Shown: piece after piece, positions 35,656 to 47,029 of the stretch
Numbering within the stretch: position 1 is the stretch's first letter
Layout: each line of letters opens with the position of its first letter
Source: Tanypteryx hageni
Lineage: Eukaryota; Arthropoda; Insecta; Odonata; Petaluridae
Length of the DNA: 64,000 nucleotides
Reading direction: 5' to 3'
NCBI GenBank assembly: GCA_028673005.1
Contig: CM054114.1
Span: 23,275,369-23,339,368, forward strand
Position numbers and translations under genes: made by a program
Notes under the pieces: generated by a model
The model's input: only the letters and a program-made list of their open reading frames with translations
Databases searched by the model: none
What the model was told of the DNA's origin: nothing

Positions 35656-37894
35656 CACCTTCTCCTCGACTTACAACCTATGCGACTTACGACCATCCGC
35701 ACTTTTGACCACAAAAAATAAATAAATAAAAATAATAAATAAATAAAGATAACTACATGGTAGGGTCAAAAAGTTCCCGAAATTGATGCCTAGAGCACAG
35801 CAGGGTCTAGGCATCAGAGTCTGTTTGACCCTCCCACTGCCTCTCACTCAGTCGCTTTCATGCATCAGTTGCGTGTGGATTTGTTACAATTGTATCTGAA
35901 ATATTACCCCTAAAATGACTGGTAAAAGGAAAATACTTTCATCTGCAGGTGCGCCAGCCAATAAGTCAAGGAAGGCTATTGATTTAGACTGTAAAATGAA
36001 GAATATCCGGCAGTATGAATGCGGAAAGAAGGTTAATACAATTGCACGTGACTTGAAGTTATCACATTCCACAGTATCAATGATACTTAAGGACAAAGAA
36101 AGAATTTGTGAAGCTGTGAAAGGTTCTGCACCTATGCAGTCTACAATTTTAACCAAACAACGACAGGGAATGAAATGGAGAAATTGTTATTCATGTGGAT
36201 GGCAGATTCAATACAGAAAAAAATACCCATGAGCCTTCTCGCAGTGCAAACAAAGGCTAGATGTCTTTTTCAGACATTAAAATCACGCTCCGGAGACGAT
36301 TACGCACAAGATTTTCAGGCTAGTAATGGGTGGTTTATGTGTTTTAAAAAAAGATTTGCTTTGCATAATGTACATATCACAGGAGAAGCAGGAAGTGCAG
36401 ATGAAGATGGAGCCCAAAAATTCGTTGATAGTTTTAACAAATTAATTGAAGTAAAAGGTTATCTACCAGAACAAATTTTCAACGTAGACGAAAGTGGCTT
36501 GCTACGAATGCCTACTCGTACATACATACATCAAGAAGAAAAAAGGATGCCAGGATTCAAAGGTTTTAAGGATAGGTTAACTTTGTTGCTTGGTGGTAAT
36601 GCCGCGGGTTTTAAGCTGAAGCCTTTTCTAATCTATCATTTGGAAAAACCTCGTGAATTTAAGCACATCAACAAGCATACACTGCCCGTTTGCTACCATT
36701 CAAACCCTAAAGCTTGGATGACTCAAGCACTCTTCGAAGACTGGTTCATGAACTGCTTCATTCCCCAGGCTCGTGAATATTGTGCGGAGAGAGGTATCCC
36801 TTTCAAGATTTTATTGATTATGGACAATGCCCTTGGCCACCCCCCTCATCTGGACGACCTTCATCCCGATGTTACAGTGGTTTTTATGCCACCTAACACA
36901 ACCGCTATCATCCAACCCATGGATCAGGGTGCTATTTCAGCATTTAAGGTTCATTACCTCAAAACGACATTCACACAAGCCATCAAAGTCATCGATTCTG
37001 ATGCAGATTTATCTTTTTGAGATTTTTGGAAGCAGTACAACATTCTTCAGTGTATCAAGAATATTTCGACCTCATGGGAATGTGTACCAAAGAACTGTAC
37101 GTCAGGAATTTGGAAAAAGTGTCTCAAATGTTATGCGAATGCATTTGAAGGATTTGAACAAGAAGAGGAGCTAGAAGTGATTAGAGAAGACATAGTTAAA
37201 TTTGCAAACAATCTAGAATTAAAATGTGAAATAGAAGATGTAGAGGAGTTGCTAGATTGTGAGACAAAAGAACTTTTAGATGAAGAGTTGATTGAATTGG
37301 AAGCACACAGAGTGGCAGAAGAAAAAGCGAGAGAAGAAGATGAGCCAGAAAAGAAATTCACGACAAAGGGTTTATCTGATTTGTTTTCACAATTGAATAA
37401 AGCTCTAGCCAGTTTTGAAGTAATGGATCCTAATGTCGAACGCTTTGCAAAGGTTGAACATATCATTCAAGATGCTGTGCGTTGTTATCGTGAGATATAT
37501 GATGAAATAAAGAAAAAATCTATTCAAACAAAGCTCATCATGTTCCTCAAAAAACCATCTACCTCAACCCAAGAACATGATTGTGAAAATTAAAAGTATA
37601 TTTTCAATTGCTCTTTTTCACAGAAACAATTTTTTTATTGTATGTATGCGGAATTTCATTTGTTTTTATTTTTACATTAATTTTAGGTTGTATTTTTGTT
37701 TACAGTACAATAGAGTACATATTATGTACTTTCCACATTATGTACAATAATTATACATAGATTGAATTTTTGTGTTTTATATTTTTTTAACCCGTTTGAA
37801 TGAAAATAGTGTTAAAAATATAAATCCGACATACGACCAGATCAACTTACGACCTGTCAGTCGGAACGGAACTCGGTCATAAGTTGAGGAGAAG

Positions 37895-37897
<3 letters not shown>
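35656..37897 (+). mobile_element. Tigger (pogo-superfamily) DNA transposon
   Basis: CACCTTCTCCTCGACTTACA at the left end matches the reverse complement of the right end, CAGCTTCTCCTCAACTTATG. TA flanks both sides and the element sits inside a (TA)n microsatellite. Subterminal copies of ACTTACGACC occur near both ends. Length 2242 bp is that of a full element. Confidence 0.93.
35915..37593 (+). pseudogene. Tigger-type transposase, one frameshift and one stop
   Basis: Starts MTGKRKILSSAGAPANKSRK. A CENP-B-type N-terminal HTH covers YECGKKVNTIARDLKLSHST. A frameshift near 36168 separates it from MEKLLFMWMADSIQ and the second HTH (GWFMCFKKRFAL). DDE_1 catalytic residues are in IFNVDESGL, LLIMDNALGH and QPMDQGAISAFK, all present. 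An in-frame TGA at 37018 precedes DFWKQYNILQ, and the frame then runs on to an acidic tail and stops at 37593. The enzyme would bind the TIRs and move the element at TA sites. The copy is two lesions from open, so insertion is recent. Confidence 0.93.

Positions 37898-37942
<45 letters not shown>
37898..37942. repeat. (TA)n microsatellite, right side of the Tigger insertion site
   Basis: Continues the TA array seen on the left (35641-35655). Confidence 0.95.
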
Positions 37943-37945
<3 letters not shown>

Positions 37946-38126
37946 AAATTCCAGCGAGACGGGTGCCTGTGTATTGCAAAATGCCCAGGCCGACCAGGCC
38001 CTTTGGAGGAGAAGGTGCATCATGTGAGGGAGATGTTTCAACACAGCCCCCGACAATCCACTGACAGAGGACAGGGTTCATGGTTGAAGCGACAAGTCTT
38101 AGCCTTTAAATGAAGAAGAAGAAGTA
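37943..38126 (+). repeat. short interspersed fragment with (GAA)n tail
   Basis: A GC-richer 170-bp block ends CTTAGCCTTTAAATGAAGAAGAAGAAG. A trinucleotide tail on a short unit suggests a LINE 3' end or SINE mobilised by an RTE-like RT. No ORF or Pol III box was found. Confidence 0.45.
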
Positions 38127-38417
38127 CTATATGTATGAACCCTTAACTTTTTACCTCTTTGCTCTCAGCAGCTAGCGTTAATGAATTTTGAAGATTTTTT
38201 GGATAGGGGAAGGTGGGCCACAATGGGTCATGTTCCACAGTGGATCATTGAATTTCCCTCCTTTCTCATCTGTTGTAAAAAAAGTGGCGCTCTGGTGTTA
38301 ATTTTTGTAACTACTAATACACATTTTCCGTAGGATTTTGACAAGTTAGTTTACTTGTGCATCATTGTATGAGAAGAAGTGTGTTTTGACATCGCCAAAG
38401 TAAAATTTCCTGTTCTG

Positions 38418-38640
38418 GTAAGTTCATTTTTTACATTATTTTAGTTTAAGTATTTTAAATTCCAGTAGTACTATTGAATACTGTTATATGTATGCTATAA
38501 AATCATATATTAACCAAGTAACATACGAATAATTAGGTTATGTAAAATATGAATTTTTACAAAATCTCCACATGGGCCACAATGGGTCAATTTCGTGGGG
38601 CAGTATTAAACTTTTCATGTTTATTTTTGTTTCATTGCAG
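38418..38640 (+). other. predicted 5' UTR intron of the pogo-like transposase
   Basis: TGTTCTG|GTAAGT at 38418 and TTTCATTGCAG ending at 38640, six bases before the start codon. A copy of the 16-bp terminal motif (38574-38589) lies inside the intron. Confidence 0.5.
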
Positions 38641-38646
38641 GACAAA

Positions 38647-40785
38647 ATGACTCGCAACTGAAAACAGAAAACCACCAATGGGATGTTTACAGAAGAAGAA
38701 ATGAGAAGTGCAGTTAATTTGGTTATGAAAGACAGATTTTCTATTCGTCAAGCTGCAGAACGAAGTGGGATTAAATTTTCAACTCTTCAACGGTGAGTCA
38801 TTCAAGTTACACTGAATTGTTTTACACATTATGTTAATCATTAGACATCAAGATATAAGATGTTTATACTATTGCTAAACACAACTGTTATCAACAAATT
38901 AATTATGGAACTCTTGCATTTTGTCTGTGCAGGTATGTTGCGAAGGCAAAGACAGAAGGAGAACCTGTTCGAATGGTTCCGAACTATGCCTGTTGACTAG
39001 TCTTTACTGCCGAACAAGAAAAATAGTAACAAATTATCTTGTTCAATGTTCAGCTATGTGCTATGGAAAATCGACCAGAGATGTTAGGGGTATTGCATAT
39101 GAAATGGCAGATATTAATAAGATAAGCATTCCTGATAGTTGGCATAGGGATAGAAAAGCTGGGCTAGAGTGGATGTGGTCATTTCTTAAAAGAAATGAAT
39201 TGAGTCTTAGAACACCTGAAGGTTTTTGTCTCGCATGACATCATTTAATGAACATAATGTCAACCTTTTCTTCACAAACTTAGAAAGTCTTTATAGACAG
39301 GAGGAAAATTTTGCTTATGGAATTAGAGTGTAGAATTTAGATGAGACAGGAACTACAACAGTGCAAAATTCCAGTAAAATAATTGCAAAAAAATGTGTAA
39401 AGCAGGTTAATGTAACAACTAGCCAAGAACGTGGTATGTTAGTGACAACTTGTTTAGCCATTAGTGCCACTGGGTCATTTAATCCACCAGTAATGGTCTT
39501 TCCTAGAAAACATTATAAAACACACATGATCAATGGGGCCCCTCTTGGCACTTTGGGTTTATCCAATCCTAGCGGCTGGATGACCTCAGATCTTTTCCCA
39601 CAAGTTATCCAACACTTCGGCATCGAAAGAAAACCCTTGCCTATTAATATTGGACAATCATGAGAGTCATATTTCTATAGAAGCTCTGGACCTAGCAAAA
39701 TCCAATGGTGTCACGATATTAACACTTCCACCTCATAGCAGTCATCGGATGCAGCCTCTTGATGTTTCCGTGTATGGGCCTTTTAAAGTTTACTACAATC
39801 AAGTACTTCAATCTTGGTTGTTGGCTCATGCAGGAATTCCACTTTCTATCCATGATGTAGCACCTTGCGTAGGAACAGCTTTCAACAAAGCATTTGTGCC
39901 AACGAATATTATTAATGGCTTCAAACATTTAGGCATTTTTCCATTTGATAAATCAATTTTTTCAGAAGATGATTTTTTGTGTAGCTCTGTGACTGATGGG
40001 GAAAACCCTAAGGAAAATTCTGAGGCAGGGCCATCTAGTGTTTCTGTTCCTGGTAGCTCTGCAATGATCCCTTCAACTTCTAAAAGCACATAAGTTGGAC
40101 CTATCACAGAAATACTGGCTTCTCCTTCTACTTCATTTGATTCTACACATCAATGCAAAAAGTTTATAAATCCTGCTGAATTCAAAGGCTTTCCTAAAGC
40201 AAAACCAAGAAAGCTTAATCGAAAACCCCAAGAGAAAGGCACTAGTATTATTGCAACCAGCACCTCAGAAAAATTTAAATTACAAGCAAAGGCTGAAAAC
40301 CGAAAAGCGAAGAAAGCTAAAATGCTAAAACCTAAAGTTCTTTTTGCAAAAAATCTGAAAAAGAAATAACAGAATCAGATGAAGAGGAAGAAAAATGGAT
40401 GGGAAGTTCTTTGTCCTGTTCGTCCAAAGAGAGTTTTGAAGAATTTGAAATGGACATCACATCACAATTCATCAATGGGAAGCTAGATAGACCACTAAAG
40501 AAAGATGAATTTGTTCTTGTCGAATTTACTGACAAGAATAAATTTTAACACATTGGTCAATATACTGGGGTTATGGCAAGTGATGGAGCCCTTGAAATTA
40601 ATTTCTTACTGCACAATTTGAAATTAGAAAACACATTCTTCTTTCCCAATATCCCGGATGTTGCAGATGTATCAGAAAAAGAGATAAGGTTGATATTGCC
40701 TCCACCAATAAATATTTATGGTACGAAAAGAATACAAGGTAAAATAAAATTTGATATCACTTTTTCCATCATAGATTTACGTTAA
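38647..40785 (+). pseudogene. pogo-like transposase (Psq-type HTH, DDE_1), intron-containing, several lesions
   Basis: The coding part starts at ATG 38647 with an early TGA at codon 5 (38659). The Psq-like HTH FTEEEMRSAVNLVMKDRFSI...GIKFSTLQ is split by an intron: ...CTTCAACG|GTGAGT at 38793 and TGTGCAG|GTATG at 38932, restoring LQRYVAKAK in frame. The DDE_1 core follows: NLDETGTT (after a TAG), ERGMLVTTCLAISATG, LDNHESHIS (after a one-base slip near 39655), SHRMQPLDVSVYGPFK and GFKHLGIFPFDKSIF. A TAA (40091) and a slip near 40365 break the acidic, Lys-rich tail, which ends INIYGTKRIQGKIKF. It would bind the subterminal motifs and transpose at TA. Confidence 0.85.
38793..38932 (+). other. coding intron of the pogo-like transposase
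   Basis: GT-AG intron of 140 bp. Removing it restores the reading frame across the HTH domain exactly, which is strong evidence for real splicing. Confidence 0.8.
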
Positions 40786-41244
40786 GTAGAGAACATCTTA
40801 ATGTTCTAATGTTCAAATCTGAAATGTTTGTTTTAATTTTCATATTACTGTATCTATTTTTAATGTTATTTAGCCTACAGCAATCATTACGTATTTTTTA
40901 AATAAAAATGTGATTTATTTGAATTTAAACTCTTCTTTAAACTTATTTCTAGGTTGACCCAATGTGGCCCAAGGGTTGACCCATTGTGCCCCACACATGG
41001 TCCACAGTGGGTCAATATTTCATTTTTGAAATTTGATTTTTCTCTGATTTTGTGTGCAAAAATTTTATATTCCAACATTCAGTTGTTGTTGCTTATGAGT
41101 TGAAGTTTATATTCCACCCATTTAAAAGTGGAAATATTTTCTCTAAAAAAATAGAAAAATCAAAAACTGATAATTGACCCACTGTGGCCCACCCTCCCCT
41201 ACACTTTCTATGGAAGAAAAGTTATAATTATCTGTTAGTGCGAG

Positions 41245-41715
41245 TTGGGAACCTTCCTTATAAGTAAAAGAGGAAAGGTATATGAAAAATTAGGAAAAAA
41301 ATTTAAATTTCTAATGGATATGGGGAACAAAATGATATCAAGTATTGATGATGAAAGTATTAAATTTGTTAAAACATATTTTAATGTTGACATAGACAAA
41401 CAATTAAAGATTGAATGTGAGCAACTCAAAAGAATATATTAAATTGTCTAAAGATGCATTTGAAGAACAATCTTTAACATGTCCACTTATATTAAATTTG
41501 ATCCTAAAAATAAATCTTATAGATCTTTTTGCAAATCTATAAACGATTTTGAAAATTTATTTGACGAAGCCAATAACGAGTTGCAAACCAGAAAGAGCTT
41601 TTCCTAAATTGTCTGTCATTAAAAATAAATACAGGCCTACAATGAGGGATGAAAGACAGCCATTTGTCAGTTCTTTCGATAGAAAGTGATATTCTCAAGC
41701 TCGAAATTCAGGTCA
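41245..41715 (+). pseudogene. hAT transposase C-terminal relic (ZMYM1-like)
   Basis: In three frames it reads KLGKKFKFLMDMGNKMISSI, then KLSKDAFEEQSLTCPLIL, then KPERAFPKLSVIKNKYRPTM and SHLSVLSIESDILKL. The ERAFSKLxxIKxxxRSTM...LSxLSIExDI pattern is the hAT family dimerisation domain. At least three frameshifts. It starts ~40 bp right of the pogo element, whose insertion may have cut it. Confidence 0.72.
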
Positions 41716-41719
41716 AATC

Positions 41720-42540
41720 CAAAGCTTTCGTTCAGACGTTTGCAGGTAATTCTGTTGTCTCTAAGCACTCTACAAGTCCACTGGTAAAACCCTAACCCAA
41801 TACCTCGACCTATTTTCCCTTCCCCAATTCAATGAATCCCGAGCTGCTCAACTCTTTTACATAGTTTGGGAGGACCAGAAAAGGAAGACGTTGCCATCCT
41901 CGATTGCAGAATTGCGGTTCCAGAATAAATAGCATCGCTACCCGCGATATTCATCATTCGAGAATCTGACTTGAACCTGTCAAGATGCATCTCCTCAACT
42001 TCGAGTGGAGCACAGATCAAAAAGTGAAAGAGACGGCTGCGGTGGAGGTGGATACCAAAAGAGTTTTTTGGTGGTTTTCAAAGCCCGAACAAATGGATCG
42101 GTGGAGGCAAGAAAGTGAAATCACTTAACGTTGTCCTGTGTAACGAGAAATCTTTTGCGAATGGATTCATCCCCTACACCGAGCATCTCCCTTGCCTGGA
42201 AACTATCATTCAAGATGCCACCGCCCTCTACACCTTCGACGATGAAAAATGCGCCTTTCTCTCTGATCTCACCGAACGCACTTTCATCAGCATGAGGAAA
42301 GATTTAGATTGTCCTTCACCATTTGACCATTTCTTCCCCACCATTTCCTGCGTGAATCCATGCCAGTGCTTACACAAGAGTAATTGCGCATTAAGAAATG
42401 CGTACTGCTTATCTCATTGGCTGAAATTCATAAACTTGAAGGTCGATGTACAGCCCTATTCTACCAATGCCGAATGTTCCACCTCCTCACTCCCCTTCTG
42501 CCTCCTCCTAAAGCATATATCCAGGCACTCAACCTAGTTA
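41720..42540 (+). pseudogene. unassigned frameshifted coding relic
   Basis: 41786-41929 reads LTQYLDLFSLPQFNESRAAQ and IVWEDQKRKTLPSSIAELRF. Another frame at 42000-42110 includes LNFEWSTDQKVKETAAVEVD and RVFWWFSKPEQMDRW. 42115-42534 reads NGFIPYTEHLPCLETIIQDA, TFDDEKCAFLSDLTERTFIS and a Cys-rich CVNPCQCLHKSNCALRN. The pieces are collinear and compositionally protein-like, so this was one gene of over 250 codons. I do not recognise the family. A 3' Pro/Ser-rich segment continues to about 42780. Confidence 0.5.
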
Positions 42541-42784
42541 TCAACAGTTGTCATGCAGAAACCAGCAAGTGCAATCTCCCGTTCTTCCTAAATGTACACG
42601 GGTAACTTCACCGCCACCACCATCCAGTCTGGAACCTGACACCCCTGAGATGCAACCATCACCTCCATCAAGTCTGCAGCCACCACCCACTTCAAAATCT
42701 AACAGACAGCCAAAACTGTGCAGAAGAAGAAGAAGGCAGTGTGTGATACTAGCCATTTGTTACCAAAAACTGTGTTTTTCTTGA

Positions 42785-43092
42785 ACTCTGCTAAAACAAA
42801 ATTTGTCAGCATCGGGTTTGATCCTGAGAGACAGGGAAGTGACCGTACAGTTATCTCAAATGAACAAGGGATCGGTTGATCTAAACTACACCGATTGGTA
42901 CAAATTTGTTAGCCAAGAGAAACTAATATCTGATTATTTTAATTATTCCAAATATGAAAATTGATAAAATATTTTTATGAAGGCATATGATGAAAAAAAA
43001 TAAATGAAAAATTTAATTTCCTCTAATCTACTACAACGTGATTTAGGACTATACTTAACGATTATATTTCTCTCCTGCCTTGATCGCTCTCT
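42785..43092. other. no recognised gene
   Basis: AT-rich flank of the piggyBac element. Confidence 0.4.
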
Positions 43093-45339
43093 TTAACCCT
43101 TTGTGGTCCAGATATTTTTTTCTGTTTGGGTACCAGGTGGTCCAAGTTAATGTTGATAGTTTTGCTGATTTTGGAAACATTTTATTTTATCAAAAAAATG
43201 AAATACATGACATTGAAAAATTTACTTTCTTTTGCTGCAGTGTTTAAATGCAAGCTCTTAAACGTATTTTTACAATTTATAATTCAACATGGTGTGGTAT
43301 CTTCTGAAACAGTCTCCAACATGGGGTCTGGGTTTCCTTTCACTATTTCACAAATGTAGCAGGTTTCTTTTCTCCCACCTGCCACTTTCCGGTTTGAACA
43401 CACCAAAGTCCTTATGCTTTCCCTCTGGGTGTGAAATGATGATATGCAGCTTCCCATCCAAGCGTTGCATCCTGTCAGAAGTAGAAAGTCGCCCTCTTCT
43501 GGATGCAGAACCACTCCGGAAATCTCCGATCAGTTCCATTAGAAGCCTTTGCCAAAATTGTTTGTGTGTTAGAGATTTGCTCTTTCTATTTTTACTGCAT
43601 TCTTTGAATAAGATGCATGTATTTACAATGGAAGCCTCAAAACCCCAAAAGAACAATTTCCTCCACCACTTGAGCGACTTCCGTAAAAAGCAATTAGTAG
43701 CAGTGTACTGGTCTGTGACATCTACTCCTTCCATATTTTCATTGTACCTTACTACAACACTGGGTTTCATAACCATTTGGATTTTGCCACTCTTTGTCCT
43801 TCTCTGGACTGTTTCTGATGCTGACGTGCCCCATGTGATCAATACTGTAACCACTTTCTTATCACGCCATGCAACGAGTAAGGTGTTTTTCTTTTGGTAT
43901 GCCATTATTTCTCCTTTTTTTAGCTTTGGCTTCTTCATACATATTGGAATATCTTTTTTGTTAGGCATTACTGTTCCAGTGAGATGACATTTTTCATCAA
44001 GCAATGCGGTAGCAAGTTTTGGACTTGTATAAAAGCGATCAGTAAAAATATGGTAACCAGAAGCTTCAGGTATTGACTGTGTAAGATTATTGTAAAGATG
44101 TAGTACTATCCTACTTGTAAATGGCAGATGCGGTTTGATCAGTCCTTCTGTGGTATGTTTTCCAAAATATGGAACAAATGAATATATATATATATATAAC
44201 TACAACAAGAGTCTGCCAAAACATAAACATGGAGATCCCATTTTGTAGGTTTTTTTGGTTATAAGTTATGAATGCTATTTTCCCCTTGAAGCCAATAGTA
44301 GATTCATCTATAGAAATATTTTTTCCTGGCACAAAGTGTTCCCTGAATCTGTTTTCTAAATAATGGAGGAAATGACTAACTTTCTGAATTCTTGTTTTTA
44401 GACTTGTATCTAAGCTGGGCATGGTCTCCAAATGTAGTGCCCAAAAGATTTGTAAAAACCGTCGGCGGGTGAAAATCATACCGAAAAATGAGATTTTTGA
44501 ATGAAATGCTTGAGACCAATAATCCTTTATATCAGTGAAAGGAATTATCCCCATGTTGATTATTACACCTAGAAATGCTCACATCTCTTCCTCTATGACA
44601 TCAGTCCAGGTTAGCCATATCGAATATTGAGACAATGTTTTGGAGCTTAGTGTTTTTCTGGCATATGCATTGGTTTTAGCAATGAGTTTCTTTACAAGGG
44701 TTTCCATGAAAAACAATTTGAAAAATTCAAGTGGAGTGGAGTGGCAGCTGGAACTTGCGGACCTAAAGTCTTATTCCCGTGTTCAAAACGTATTTTTGAA
44801 TGGTAATTGTCATTATATGTTACATTTTGCCAAATATAATTGTCAAAAATAGCATCATCATCACAACTATCTGAGTCACTAATAATTCTCAGAAGATTTG
44901 TATGTACCCTTCTAAGAACAATGTCATCATCAGAATCACTTGAAAAAACATTAGATGGACCAGGATCAGCTACGAGTTTTTGTTTTTTCCATCTTGGCTT
45001 TGTCACGCGTGAACATCGTTCACTTTGTTCGTTATCACTTTCTTGTAGCTCGTCGAAATCAACATCTATTTCTTGCATATAATCATCATCACTATTTTCA
45101 AATTCATTACTATTAAACATGGGGTTCGTTTTTTTTACTTTTTTATCCATAATAACAACGTCACTGTCCGGCCATCTACCGTGCAGAAAATACATCACGT
45201 AAATACTTGCAGAATTCTAAATCATCCACAGATGGCATAAATTATCATAAAGTCGTGTGTCGAGGCCACCTTGACATAGGATCCACTAGAATGAAATGTT
45301 ATGTCGAGTCCACCTCGACATAGGACTGCAAAGGGTTAA
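43093..45339 (-). mobile_element. piggyBac transposon, nearly complete
   Basis: TTAA at 43093-43096 and 45336-45339 flank the termini CCCTTTGTGGTCC (left) and, on the opposite strand, CCCTTTGCAGTCC (right). The right end carries subterminal palindromes TGTCGAGGTGGACTCGACA and a related TGTCAAGGTGGCCTCGACA ~35 bp apart. TTAA duplication plus CCCTTTG-type TIRs are diagnostic. Transposase is on the minus strand. Confidence 0.93.
43300..45198 (-). pseudogene. piggyBac transposase, about four lesions
   Basis: Likely start is Met at 45147 (MDKKVKKTNPMFNSNEF), followed by an acidic N-terminus. After a frameshift near 44705 come ARKTLSSKTLSQYS, a TGA at 44579-44581 and AFLGVIINMGIIPF. The DDD core has NISIDESTIGFKGK, HIFTDRFYTS and NMEGVDVTDQY. 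It continues FFWGFEASIVNT, and the C-terminal Cys-rich domain reads CSNRKVAGGRKETCYICE, with a slip near 43340 before VGDCFRRYHTM. Between the first two catalytic motifs a (TA)n tract (44186-44203) has expanded in codons for Tyr-Ile. It excises and inserts at TTAA. All catalytic Asp residues remain. Confidence 0.92.
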
Positions 45340-45436
45340 CAGTGACTTTCTTGCATTAAAATTATAACGATATGCATTCTTTATGAATTGTTTTGTTAAT
45401 ATTAAACCTGCATTAAGGAGCATAACTAAGACATAA

Positions 45437-45930
45437 CTAAGAGTAAAGTGTTTACGATAGTCGCAGGTAGGTGTTGTAGTGATGGCAACAAAAAAATAGT
45501 TTTAAAAATATCTCAAACAAAACATTATATGGAAAATGTTTCAAACATAGGTTATAGAAAATGAAATTTCCTACAACTTTTATTCCAATACATTTTTACA
45601 TTCATCAAATATTAAAGCAAATATTTCAAAAAAATCTGATGTGGCCACCACATTACTTTCTCCATGACTAATATTCTAAAAATTCCAAACAGGTTAAATG
45701 ATAATGAATTTTTTAAGGAACTGTAAGAAATTTTAAAGGCTTTACAAAGAACACAAATAGATTGATACCATAGCCTTCTGATACTGGATATAGCCAAGAA
45801 TCTCCAACAATTAAGAAAATTAAAAGGAGCGGAGGTGATGTGGTTGTGGCAGCTAAAAAATATAGTTTTTAAAAATGTTTCGAACAAATGTTGTAGAATA
45901 TTCAATTTCCTGAAATATTTATATACCCAT
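45437..45930 (-). repeat. dispersed repeat, copies 2 and 3
   Basis: The reverse complement of 45437-45655 matches 7907-8085. A further partial copy (GTGGCAGCTAAAAAATATAG, TGTTGTAGAAT) is at 45830-45905. Confidence 0.65.
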
Positions 45931-46139
45931 AGATATAAAATTTACAAAAATATGACAGTTTATATTTATCAAAGCTTTCACTTTGTTTAAACCTAATACA
46001 ACAATGCATTTAATATTGAATTCACATACACATAACATTAAAAAGATGAAAGTAACCAATTAAAATCTTTTTTCACTCTTAGAATATACCTAATCATACT
46101 TATATTTCATAGTCAAATATAAACCTTATTTTTCCTTTT

Positions 46140-46740
46140 ATATTTTAGGAGAGATCTGAACAAATCAATTGTAGCCTAGCCTCCCCATACTTGTAATAGG
46201 TGAATTAAATTGTAATTATTTCTATGATAACCTAGATGACATAGAACAAAAGAGCTTATTGAGTGAGCAGGGATCCTTAAATTTATAAGCGATCATAAAT
46301 TAGGGCAATCAAACATATTATTAACTATTTTGTATAAAAATTTAGGTCTGTGCAGGACCTTCTACTAGAAAGTGTAGTTAAATTGAATTGAGCTAGTATA
46401 GCATTATAGGAAATATCGACCAGTGAAATTACCATTTTAAATGCCAATCGATCTCAGAAATTTCTGCTGGACTCGTTCCATCATGTGGGAGTCCATTTCA
46501 TAATATGGGCTCCAAATGACTGAACAATACTCTAGCTGACTGCGGACAAGAGAAGTATACACAGCAGTGACAGCAAATAAATTAGTAAAATCAGTTGTAT
46601 TCCTGCGTATAAATCCAAGAGATTCCATTGCTGTGTTTGAAATACCGTATAAGCCCTCATAACTGACATTCACTTCACCGACTCGCTGGATTAACTGGCG
46701 TCTTATGCCCCTAAGTCTGAATTCTGAAATCCACAGTCGA
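46140..46740 (-). pseudogene. Jockey-clade LINE, RT C-terminal fragment
   Basis: 46437-46740 on the minus strand reads MESLGFIRRNTTDFTNL, YTSLVRSQLEYCSVIWSPYY and MMERVQQKFLR, the thumb/C-terminal region of Jockey-type reverse transcriptases. Further frames to about 46140 give LSSRRSCTDLNF, KIVNNMFDCPNL and SLINLRIPA with one stop and frameshifts. The 3' end is lost. Confidence 0.82.
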
Positions 46741-47029
46741 GTGCAACATTTTACATAAAAACGACTAGCTTAAAAGAGTTTAAACCATTCCTTTCATTAC
46801 GCATCAATCTCACGAGTTGTTCCTTGTGCTAAAATGTTTCTCATTACATAGTAATCCAGTCTAGTACGCATCTGCTGTCAGTTGTCAACACAGTCTGCTG
46901 TCAGTTGTCCCACATACTAGTACAGTTCATTGTTATTTTAGTTATGATATTTAATCAATATTAAATTATGTATATATATTTATACATCTACATTATTATA
47001 TATTATGTATTCATATTTATTTATAGAAT
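46741..47029. other. no recognised gene
   Basis: Spacer; contains two close copies of CTGCTGTCAGTTGTC (46870 and 46900 region). Confidence 0.4.

Larger units (their letters stand above)
38206..41199 (+). mobile_element. pogo-like DNA transposon with introns and repeated subterminal motifs
   Basis: Left end GGGGAAGGTGGGCCACAATG and right end (reverse complement GGGGAGGGTGGGCCACAGTG) match over about 25 bp, with TA outside each. The 16-bp motif GGGCCACARTGGGTCA recurs: 38215, 38233 (degenerate) and 38574 near the left; 40955, 40977, 40999 and 41175 near the right. At about 3.0 kb it is full length. The transposase lies between in + orientation. Confidence 0.9.

Noticed and set aside
34000..36000. 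Paired LTRs around the integrase relic
   Set aside because: No long direct repeats were seen on either side by eye.
43289..43987. 232-codon + strand frame
   Set aside because: Antisense of the piggyBac transposase, whose motifs are on the minus strand.
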